A DNA stretch of 5,207 nucleotides, taken from assembly GCA_007136585.1 (NCBI GenBank), contig SLGR01000149.1, forward strand, positions 1 to 5,207, in the 5' to 3' direction. Positions 1 to 5,207 of this stretch are shown piece by piece. Below the pieces are notes generated by a model, which had not been told where the DNA came from, did no database searches, and was given only the letters and a program-made list of their open reading frames with translations. The position numbers and the translations under genes were made by a program. Numbering within the stretch: the first letter of the stretch is position 1; the number at the start of each line of letters is the position of its first letter. Source of the stretch: Candidatus Sumerlaeota bacterium (lineage in GTDB: Bacteria > CG03 > SLGR01).

Positions 1-445
<445 letters not shown>

Positions 446-481
446 CACCTTCAAGCTAAACTTTCCAGTGACCCGACTCTT

Positions 482-497
482 AAATTTTCAATGAGCT
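482..497 (-). promoter_or_regulatory. boxA-like rRNA antitermination element in the 16S leader
   Basis: On the minus strand this reads AGCTCATTGAAAATTT. The core GCTCATTGAAAA matches 9 of 12 positions of the E. coli rrn boxA GCTCTTTAACAA and is followed by ATTT as in E. coli. It lies about 37 nt before the mature 16S 5' end and just after a hairpin-forming sequence, so the order hairpin then boxA resembles the boxB-boxA order of rrn leaders. In known systems boxA RNA recruits NusB/NusE (S10) to make polymerase resistant to Rho. That role here is inferred from sequence and position. Confidence 0.65.
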
Positions 498-505
498 ATT
501 TTTAA

Positions 506-540
506 ATGCGGCGAATACTATAGCAGTATTCCAACCGCAT
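506..540 (-). repeat. Nested inverted repeat covering promoter P2; hairpin in any P1 transcript
   Basis: The outer arms ATGCGG (506-511) and CCGCAT (535-540) enclose the inner arms GAATACT (513-519) and AGTATTC (525-531). The inner loop is 5 nt, and one side has 1 and the other 3 unpaired bases between the two arm pairs. All 13 arm pairs are perfect. The repeat begins at the P2 -35 box and ends at the predicted P2 start, so P2 transcripts lack it. Transcripts from P1 or from upstream genes would carry it as a hairpin about 8 nt before boxA. It could act as a boxB-like hairpin, a processing site or an operator; which one is not shown by the sequence. Confidence 0.7.
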
Positions 541-545
541 GTCAA
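517..545 (-). promoter_or_regulatory. rRNA promoter P2 (TTGACA-17-TATAGT, extended -10)
   Basis: The -35 box TTGACA is at 540-545 and the -10 box TATAGT at 517-522, with an optimal 17-nt spacer. TGC precedes the -10 box, giving an extended -10 motif. The predicted start is near 507-511, leaving a leader of about 62-65 nt before 16S. The discriminator after the -10 box is GC-rich (ATTCGCC), as often seen in promoters under stringent control. The stretch 551-572 just upstream is almost pure A/T and sits where an UP element would be. This is a near-consensus sigma-70 promoter and the probable main rRNA promoter. Confidence 0.85.
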
Positions 546-553
546 GCCTTTCT

Positions 554-581
554 ACTATATATATTTTTTTATGAGTGTCAA
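554..581 (-). promoter_or_regulatory. rRNA promoter P1 (TTGACA-16-TATAGT), upstream and tandem to P2
   Basis: A second TTGACA lies at 576-581 and a second TATAGT at 554-559, separated by 16 nt that include an A7 run. It uses the same pair of hexamers as P2. Only 8 nt separate its -10 box from the P2 -35 box, so its predicted start (about 547) falls at the edge of the P2 -35 box and the two promoters cannot easily be occupied together. The alternative is that this A/T tract serves only as the UP element of P2 and the TTGACA is accidental. Confidence 0.6.
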
Positions 582-606
582 GAGGCTGTATACCTCCCTG
601 ATGTGC

Positions 607-630
607 TTTAATATTAACATAAATATTAAA
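607..630. repeat. All-A/T inverted repeat between mltG and the rRNA promoters
   Basis: The arms TTTAATATT (607-615) and AATATTAAA (622-630) are perfect 9-bp inverted copies with a 6-nt spacer, followed on the plus strand by the rest of an A9 run (628-636). The repeat lies 26 bp upstream of the P1 -35 box. It may be an A/T-rich promoter-upstream element or a protein-binding site. A/T-only palindromes also arise easily by chance in AT-rich spacers, so no function is assigned. Confidence 0.45.
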
Positions 631-666
631 AAAAAACAAGAGGATGTTTCTATAGAAAAAAGAAAC
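628..666 (-). terminator. Weak, non-canonical terminator candidate after mltG
   Basis: Just after the mltG stop, the minus strand has a 6-bp inverted repeat GTTTCT (661-666) / AGAAAC (646-651) with a 9-nt loop. After a 9-nt gap comes a run of nine T residues (628-636). The stem is A/T-rich and the T run does not abut it, so this is a poor intrinsic terminator. No better one exists before the rRNA promoters, so some read-through from the protein operon into the rRNA operon is possible. Confidence 0.25.
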
Positions 667-671
667 CTTTA

Positions 672-1598
672 CTATCGACGTAAGAGCATCTGTTTATTCA
701 GGTGCTCCCGGTAGGTTTTGCTGAACTCATGGGAGCCGTCTTCAAGAGCAAAGAAGAACAGATACCCTGAGTCGTCAGGATATAAAGCAGCCTTTATCGA
801 TTCAGACCCGGGGCTGCATATAGGAGTAGGGGGCAGCCCGAATCTCCTGTATGTGTTGTAAGGGGAATCTATCTCAAGGTCGGCATATGTCAATCTGTCG
901 CGGTGTTCTCCCAGCGCAAACTGCACAGTGGCGCAGGATTCAAGATACATCCTCTTTCTGAGCCGCCGGTGAAAAACCCCTGATATAACGGTACGTTCTT
1001 CGGGAACACGGGCCTCTCTTTCTATTATTGAAGCCAGTGTGATTACTTCGGATACACTCATCCCGAGTTCCTCTGCCCTGCTGCGGTACTCATCAGTAAA
1101 CTCTGCCTGGAACCTGGCCCGCATCTTACCCGCAACGCTTCTTATGCTTTCTCCGGGGAAAAAATCATATGTATCGGGAAAAAGAAAACCCCTCAGGTTC
1201 CTATCAAGAACATACTCCATAAACTCCTCACGGCTATCTATCACACCCTCCCGGTAAAGACGGGCGGCGATCTGTTCCGCGGTAAACCCCTCCGGTATGG
1301 AGACCCGGATAAGAACGTTCGGTCCGGTAGTAAGTTTTCTTCTCAGGGAAGAAAACCTCATATTTTCTCTAAGCCTGTAAACACCTGCCAGGATATTTCC
1401 GGCATCTCCCGTAATTTTCATATACAAAAGAAAAAACCGGGAACTTGAAATAATATTCTCTTCTTCCAGAAGATAAGATATCCGCCTTGCGCTCATCCCT
1501 TTTCTTATCTCTATATCCCTGGTATCCCCTGCTCTGCGGGCGCAGGCTGAGACTGAGAATAAAAGAGCCGAAACTGCTATAAATTTAATTGTTTTCAC
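672..1598 (-). CDS. mltG: Endolytic murein transglycosylase MltG (YceG family), predicted lipoprotein
   Basis: MltG cleaves nascent peptidoglycan glycan strands at the outer face of the cytoplasmic membrane and limits strand length. The 308-aa product has a basic N-terminus, a short hydrophobic stretch (residues 6-18) and a lipobox VSAC with Cys19. A LysM-like subdomain follows at about residues 28-92, and the catalytic YceG domain at about 95-305. The motif TLASIIEREA holds the expected catalytic Glu193. Further family blocks are GVFHRRL (208-214), ATVQFALG (223-230), YNTY and GLPPTPI (247-260), and HEFSKTYREH near the end. Length is normal to slightly short. The start is GTG, with GAAGGG nine bases upstream. 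A TAG in another frame abuts this GTG, suggesting coupling to an upstream frame. It is last in the protein operon. Homologues usually have an uncleaved membrane anchor, so the lipobox is notable. Confidence 0.94.
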   Translation of the reverse strand: MKTIKFIAVSALLFSVSACARRAGDTRDIEIRKGMSARRISYLLEEENIISSSRFFLLYMKITGDAGNILAGVYRLRENMRFSSLRRKLTTGPNVLIRVSIPEGFTAEQIAARLYREGVIDSREEFMEYVLDRNLRGFLFPDTYDFFPGESIRSVAGKMRARFQAEFTDEYRSRAEELGMSVSEVITLASIIEREARVPEERTVISGVFHRRLRKRMYLESCATVQFALGEHRDRLTYADLEIDSPYNTYRRFGLPPTPICSPGSESIKAALYPDDSGYLFFFALEDGSHEFSKTYREHLNKQMLLRR

Positions 1599-1781
1599 CT
1601 AAAAATACCCTTCAATATATTTACAGTCCCCGGCGGTACGGATTTCCGGGTTTGTTGCGGGCCAAGGACGGAACCCCTCGGAGCCGGAGGCGAGAATGAG
1701 GAAAACCGTGCCGGCAGAGTCTGAGTCAGCATTTTCATCGTTTTTTGCAAGTATATACTCATGGGCCTTAACGGTAATATA
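1599..1781 (-). CDS. Possible small gene or gene remnant between thpR and mltG; start unresolved, apparent frame break
   Basis: This frame is open for 60 codons from the codon after a TAA (1782-1784) to a TAG (1599-1601) that directly abuts the mltG GTG. Its translation has a protein-like composition (Asp, Glu, Lys, Tyr, Trp, Cys) with an internal hydrophobic patch GTVFLILASG, and ends CKYIEGYF. It has no ATG, GTG or TTG start. One base away in frame, positions 1781-1807 encode a hydrophobic start (TTG, then IALFLAVN). Joining the two with a -1 shift near 1781 would give a 69-residue protein with a membrane-type N-terminus. The competing uninterrupted 70-aa frame (TTG at 1807 to TGA at 1595) is rich in Pro, Ser and Arg and looks like a shadow, though it overlaps mltG by four bases. 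I do not recognise the product. It may be a sequencing indel, a pseudogene or non-coding. Confidence 0.35.
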   Translation of the reverse strand, partial: YITVKAHEYILAKNDENADSDSAGTVFLILASGSEGFRPWPATNPEIRTAGDCKYIEGYF

Positions 1782-1815
1782 TTAACCGCAAGAAAGAGCG
1801 CAATCAATGCCGGGG

Positions 1816-2397
1816 CTATACGAACTCAAATTTTTCAAGCACCCTGTACCTGACACCCGAAGGCTGAAGGATACTCTCTATCAGTTCCAGAGACTCCGCT
1901 TTGAAAGACCCGAACCCGGGATTTTCATCAATAAGAAGCTTAGCTGTTTTCATCCTGGGATACCGCCTGCGCACCCGCGCTATAGTAAGATGAGGCGTAT
2001 ATTTTCTTTTCTCCGGCTTTATCCCCGCCCTTTCAAGAAGCTTCTCATCCAGCCTTTCTTTTATCCGGCAGAGAGGTTCGGCTCCGTTAATTCCAACCCA
2101 GAGGATCCTTGGGTTCTTCGGGGACGGGAAAGCGCCCCCGGATCCGACTTCCATATGGAAAGGTTCTTCCTCCTGCGCAGCCTCGCGCGCGGCCTGCGAA
2201 ATTCTCTCAATTGCAGTTTCGGGAGTATTTCCCAGAAAAACCAGAGTCAGGTGAATATTTTCAGGTGGAACCCAGGAAACCTTTTCTTCAGGAACCCTGG
2301 AATCAAGAGAGCTCTGAAATCCTCTTATCCCGGTTTTAATATTTTCCGGGACAGGAACCGCAATAAACAGCCTCAGTTGCTTTGCAGAGTTTCCCAC
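1816..2397 (-). CDS. thpR: RNA 2',3'-cyclic phosphodiesterase (2H phosphoesterase, LigT/ThpR family)
   Basis: The family hydrolyses RNA 2',3'-cyclic phosphates to 2'-phosphates and can run 2'-5' RNA ligation in reverse; it is cytoplasmic. The 193-aa product shows both signature HxTx motifs: HLTL at His49-Thr51 and HLTI at His136-Thr138, which form the paired active site of 2H enzymes. The N-terminal strand RLFIAVPVP and the block GGAFPSPKNPRILWVG (residues 87-102) are typical. Length is normal (about 180-195). The called start is GTG at 2397, which overlaps the end of cinA by 25 nt with only a weak GGA upstream. A shorter start just before RLFIAV is possible, so about 7 N-terminal residues are uncertain. 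The overlap indicates coupling to cinA. The true cellular substrate is unknown for most bacterial members. Confidence 0.93.
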   Translation of the reverse strand: MGNSAKQLRLFIAVPVPENIKTGIRGFQSSLDSRVPEEKVSWVPPENIHLTLVFLGNTPETAIERISQAAREAAQEEEPFHMEVGSGGAFPSPKNPRILWVGINGAEPLCRIKERLDEKLLERAGIKPEKRKYTPHLTIARVRRRYPRMKTAKLLIDENPGFGSFKAESLELIESILQPSGVRYRVLEKFEFV

Positions 2398-3629
2398 AGA
2401 AATCCAAGAGCTGCCGCAACAAACCTTTCCTTAATTTCTTTCCGCGGCCCGGTAAAGGCAACCTTTAACAGTTTCTTCTCGTCACCAATGGATAATGCCA
2501 CGTATCCGGTCCCCGGCTTTCCGCCTTCACCTGCCCCAGGTCCCGCGTACCCTGTGACAGAAACTGCGCAGGAAGAACCCGAGAGCTCTTTTGCCCGCCG
2601 TGCCATCTCTATAGCTGTCTCCCCCGAGACAGCACCGTGTTTCTTTATTATACCCTCATCTACCCCCAGGAACCTTGTCTTTGCCCTGGTGGAATACACT
2701 ACCAGGCCCTGCCGGAAATAAACAGAACTGCCGGACGCATCGGTTATCCTAGATGAGAGAAGCCCTCCTGTGCAGCTTTCAGCGACGGAGAGGGTCATAC
2801 GTTTCTCTGCCAGCACCCTTCCCAGGGCTCCCTCAAGCGTTTCCTCACCCTCGGCATATATATTTTCCTTAAGCACATCGTAAACCTCTGCCTTTGTCTT
2901 ATGAATAAGTTCGTCCACCAGAAGCTCATTCGTCCCCGAACACTTTATTATAAAATCACATCCGGCCGGAGTATCCTCAAAAGAAAAATCCAGAACACCC
3001 TCTTCAAGCTCCCTCTCGGTTCTGATAATCTCTGCCAGTTTCTCAAAGGCCTCCCCCTCGCATACTCCGAGAAGCCGGATCCTTGAAGAACGAATAATCC
3101 TGCTCTCGAACCTGGACTTGAGTTTCTCAAGGAGTCCTCCTTCCAGTATATCCCTGACCTCCGCAACAGGTCCCGGAAGAAGCACTAAAATTAAACCTCT
3201 TTCTTCCACCATCTGCCCCGGGCTGCTCCCCCGGTTATTTACAAGCACTTCAGCCCCTTCTATCACCTCTGCCTGCTTCTCGCAGGAGTTCGGGACTTTC
3301 TCCCCCCTGGAAGCGAAGTACCTTGCAACATTTGCCATCGCCCGGCGTGAAAACCTGAGTTTTCTTTCCAGGAAAGCAGCCGCGGCCCCACGGGTGATAT
3401 CGTCGTAAGCAGCCCCCAGCCCCCCAACTATAAAGACCAGTTCAGCCCTTTCAGAGGCCCCGGAGAGGATATCCTTAAGCTCACCCGGGTCATCCTTGGA
3501 GGTTATTATTCTCTCCGCCTGAAGCCCTATGGATGAGAGTCCCCGGCTTAAAAAAGCGCAACTTTCCGAAACCCGTCCTGAAAGAAGCTCATCTCCTACA
3601 TTTATTATTTCAGACCTCATTCTTTTCAT
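2373..3629 (-). CDS. cinA: CinA: COG1058 domain fused to nicotinamide-nucleotide amidase (PncC) domain
   Basis: The C-terminal PncC-type domain deamidates NMN to NaMN in pyridine-nucleotide salvage; the N-terminal MoaB-like COG1058 domain is an ADP-ribose/nucleotide pyrophosphatase in studied members. I chose ATG 3629 (418 aa), preceded by AGGTGG; ATG 3620, preceded by GGAGG at 10 nt, is a close alternative. The longer TTG start at 3665 adds residues unlike the family. The N-terminal domain begins SEIINVGDELLSG and has GGLGAAYDDIT at about residues 69-79, then a middle linker domain at about 168-255. The amidase domain at about 276-416 has AESCTGG (residues 283-289), the GLVVYS strand, GAVSGET and VTGYAGP (358-364). 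Several COG1058 positions are unusual (see findings), while the amidase motifs look intact. It overlaps the transporter by 20 nt and thpR by 25 nt. Despite the name, a competence role is not implied. Confidence 0.93.
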   Translation of the reverse strand: MKRMRSEIINVGDELLSGRVSESCAFLSRGLSSIGLQAERIITSKDDPGELKDILSGASERAELVFIVGGLGAAYDDITRGAAAAFLERKLRFSRRAMANVARYFASRGEKVPNSCEKQAEVIEGAEVLVNNRGSSPGQMVEERGLILVLLPGPVAEVRDILEGGLLEKLKSRFESRIIRSSRIRLLGVCEGEAFEKLAEIIRTERELEEGVLDFSFEDTPAGCDFIIKCSGTNELLVDELIHKTKAEVYDVLKENIYAEGEETLEGALGRVLAEKRMTLSVAESCTGGLLSSRITDASGSSVYFRQGLVVYSTRAKTRFLGVDEGIIKKHGAVSGETAIEMARRAKELSGSSCAVSVTGYAGPGAGEGGKPGTGYVALSIGDEKKLLKVAFTGPRKEIKERFVAAALGFLWETLQSN

Positions 3630-5127
3630 GCCTCCACCTGATCTTTGAAACCGCCACAGCAGCAAGAAGTGTTATTATTAACCAGCCGTAACCTATAAGA
3701 AGAAGCCACCTTATCGGGTACCCGCCATAGGGTGAGATAATCTCGCCATAAAGCCCGGTTATGAAAAAATAAGCTAAAATAGCCGGGGTTATGAACCCTA
3801 TGGAATACTCCCACCATTTACCTGTTTTCAAAGTAGATACACTGTTTATATATTTCCTCATACGTGAAGTCTTTATCAGCCAGGCAGCTACCACGCACTC
3901 AAGGATAGCCACAACAGTCAACCCGTAATTTGTAAGGAAATGGTCAGTTATATCAAGCCAGTGAAGTCCGGCGCCGGTAGTAAAGATAATTCCTCCCAGA
4001 AATCCGGCCAAACATAAGACAGAGACGACAGACTTACGGGAATAATGAAACTTATCCATCACCGATGAGGCAAAAGCCTCTACTATTGAAATTGACGAGG
4101 AAAGTCCTGCAAAGACAAGGATCCCGAAAAAAAGAACCCCGAATATATGAGGGAAGGCCGGGATTATGGATATCGCCTGGGGATAAGCAACAAAAGCAAG
4201 CCCCACTGACTGATCCACGACCTCCCCCACACCGACACCTCTGACCCCGGCCATATATCCCAGAGTTCCGAATACTGCCAGACCGGCGATAAGAGAGAAT
4301 ATGCAGTTTCCGATTGAAATAACATAGGCATTTCCGGCAAGGTCAGTCTTTCTGGGGAGGTAGGACGCATAAGCTATCATTATCCCGAAACCCAGAGAAA
4401 GCGTAAAGAATATCTGAGAAAAAGCCGCCATCCAGACCCCGGTATCGCCTAAAGCGGAAAAATCAGGTCTGAGATATTGCTTCACCCCTTCAGCGGCATT
4501 AGGAAGAGTAAGGGCCCATATAGCCAGCGCTATTATCATAAGAAAGAGCGCGGGCATTAAAATTTTGGTTGCCCGCTCAATTCCCTTTTCAACCCCTGCG
4601 TAAACAATGAGCCAATTAAGGAACCAGACAAGCAGAAGCCCGGATAGTATGGGACGGCTAAACCCCGTGATATCCCCGGGTCCGGAGCTTAACTGAAGAA
4701 AATCATTAAAGAAAAAGCTGTTGGGGTCAGCGCCCCAGGCGAGATTAAAACTGTAAAACAAGTAGTTTACACACCAGGATATAACTACCGAGTAGTATAC
4801 CACTATTCCGAACATCACAAAAATAACGGGCCACCACCCCAGCCACTCAAACCGTCCTGATATACTGTGAAAACTCTTGGGGGCGGATCCCCTCTCGCGG
4901 TGACCTATCCCAAACTCAAGGATCATAAGCGGAATTCCTACTATAAAAAGAGCAGCAAAGTAAGGTATGAGAAAAGCACCCCCGCCGTGCTCATAGGCCA
5001 GATACGAGAACCTCCATATATTCCCCAGTCCCACCGCAGACCCTATAGCGGCAAAAATGAAACCGGTTCTGGTTTTCCACTGAGCTCTGTGTTCCTCGCT
5101 GAAATATTCACGTTTTCTTTTAGCCAT
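3610..5127 (-). CDS. Sodium-dependent neurotransmitter:sodium symporter (NSS/SLC6, LeuT-fold) transporter
   Basis: This is a Na+-coupled importer in the inner membrane, probably for an amino acid; the substrate cannot be named. The 505-aa product has about 12 membrane segments. TM1 carries GSAVGLGNIWRF (residues 29-40) and TM2 GGGAFLIPY (48-56). TM6 has QIFFTLSLGFG (238-248), TM7 GNCIFSLIAG (273-282) and TM8 FAGLSSSISIVE (339-350). Aligned by eye to LeuT, the Na1 ligands (Ala31, Asn36, Thr242, Asn274), the Na2 ligands (Gly29, Val32, Ala340, Ser343, Ser344) and the outer gate pair Arg39-Asp395 are kept, as are Tyr112 and Phe247 of the substrate pocket. The chloride-site position is Ser278. The usual RFPY after TM1 reads RFSY. 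ATG 5127 follows a strong GGAGG, and the 3' end overlaps cinA. It is the first gene of the operon in view. Confidence 0.95.
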   Translation of the reverse strand: MAKRKREYFSEEHRAQWKTRTGFIFAAIGSAVGLGNIWRFSYLAYEHGGGAFLIPYFAALFIVGIPLMILEFGIGHRERGSAPKSFHSISGRFEWLGWWPVIFVMFGIVVYYSVVISWCVNYLFYSFNLAWGADPNSFFFNDFLQLSSGPGDITGFSRPILSGLLLVWFLNWLIVYAGVEKGIERATKILMPALFLMIIALAIWALTLPNAAEGVKQYLRPDFSALGDTGVWMAAFSQIFFTLSLGFGIMIAYASYLPRKTDLAGNAYVISIGNCIFSLIAGLAVFGTLGYMAGVRGVGVGEVVDQSVGLAFVAYPQAISIIPAFPHIFGVLFFGILVFAGLSSSISIVEAFASSVMDKFHYSRKSVVSVLCLAGFLGGIIFTTGAGLHWLDITDHFLTNYGLTVVAILECVVAAWLIKTSRMRKYINSVSTLKTGKWWEYSIGFITPAILAYFFITGLYGEIISPYGGYPIRWLLLIGYGWLIITLLAAVAVSKIRWRHEKNEV

Positions 5128-5131
5128 GTCG

Positions 5132-5136
5132 CCTCC
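5132..5136 (-). promoter_or_regulatory. Ribosome binding site of the NSS transporter
   Basis: TTGGAGG precedes the ATG at 5127 with 4 nt between GGAGG and the start codon. It is the strongest Shine-Dalgarno sequence in the window and fixes this start. The other genes rely on weaker sites and on overlaps with the gene before them, which fits this being the first gene of the operon. Confidence 0.8.
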
Positions 5137-5185
5137 AAGTATTCGTTAACTGACAAAAATCAACTCAGGGTAAGACCGCTGTATC

Positions 5186-5207
5186 TAATATATGTATTTA
5201 TATATTA
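5186..5207. repeat. All-A/T inverted repeat upstream of the transporter
   Basis: The arms TAATATAT (5186-5193) and ATATATTA (5200-5207) are perfect 8-bp inverted copies around a 6-nt spacer, ending at the window edge. It lies about 60-80 bp upstream of the transporter ATG, where a promoter or its upstream element is expected. No convincing -35/-10 pair is visible between it and the RBS, so the operon promoter may overlap this repeat or lie outside the window. Confidence 0.4.

Noticed and set aside
1595-1807. Uninterrupted 70-aa minus-strand frame overlapping the mltG start by 4 nt
   Set aside because: It has a TTG start with no Shine-Dalgarno sequence and a Pro/Ser/Arg-rich sequence. The neighbouring frame ending at 1599 looks more like protein. 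I do not exclude that its first nine codons are used.
1779-1807. Promoter-like TTGATT-N17-TAATAT in the gap before mltG
   Set aside because: Only 4 of 6 matches in each hexamer in an AT-containing spacer; too weak to call beside the clear rRNA promoters.
1807-2721. Long plus-strand open frame of 304 codons
   Set aside because: It lies opposite thpR and the 3' part of cinA, both well-supported genes. Its composition is rich in Pro, Arg, Ser and Phe, typical of a shadow frame.
3630-3665. Upstream TTG start for cinA adding 12 residues
   Set aside because: The extra residues do not resemble CinA N-termini, there is no RBS, and family members start shortly before the EIIxVG motif, which fits ATG 3629 or 3620.
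5137-5185. Possible promoter TTGATT with TACTTG just before the transporter
   Set aside because: The -10 match is poor and transcription would start inside the ribosome binding site.

Overview
The window is a co-directional minus-strand block from a bacterium with moderate G+C. Read in the direction of transcription (high to low coordinates), it holds a sodium-dependent NSS-family transporter, cinA, thpR, a short stretch with a doubtful small reading frame, mltG, and the promoters, leader and first ~445 nt of a 16S rRNA gene that runs off the left edge. All five clear genes are on the minus strand, and no convincing gene was found on the plus strand.

Region by region: 5128-5207 is an AT-rich upstream region carrying the transporter RBS. 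From 3610 to 5127 lies the transporter. Its stop overlaps the start of cinA (2373 to about 3629), and the end of cinA overlaps the start of thpR (1816-2397). These overlaps imply one transcript with translational coupling. Positions 1599-1815 have no recognised gene, but one frame reads like protein and ends directly against the GTG start of mltG (672-1598). Positions 446-671 hold the rRNA control region: two promoters of the TTGACA/TATAGT type, a nested inverted repeat laid over the second promoter, and a boxA-like antitermination element. The 16S gene occupies 1-445.

Functions: the transporter imports an amino acid or similar amine using the Na+ gradient. CinA joins a COG1058 domain to a PncC-type nicotinamide-nucleotide amidase domain (NAD-cycle salvage and repair). 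ThpR is a 2H-phosphoesterase acting on RNA 2',3'-cyclic ends. MltG cleaves nascent peptidoglycan glycan strands and sets their length. The set looks like housekeeping genes and not a defence or mobile island. cinA-thpR often precedes recA in other bacteria, but here mltG and the rRNA operon follow instead.

Organism: the 16S fragment matches the standard bacterial probe sites (27F and the EUB338 site), which argues against typical Planctomycetes and Verrucomicrobia. Beyond that I cannot place it. An uncultured candidate phylum is plausible, but this is inference. I did not find a clear undescribed multi-gene system. The most interesting points are the rRNA promoter/leader architecture, the apparent frame break between thpR and mltG, the eukaryote-like chloride-site serine in the transporter, and the lipobox on MltG.
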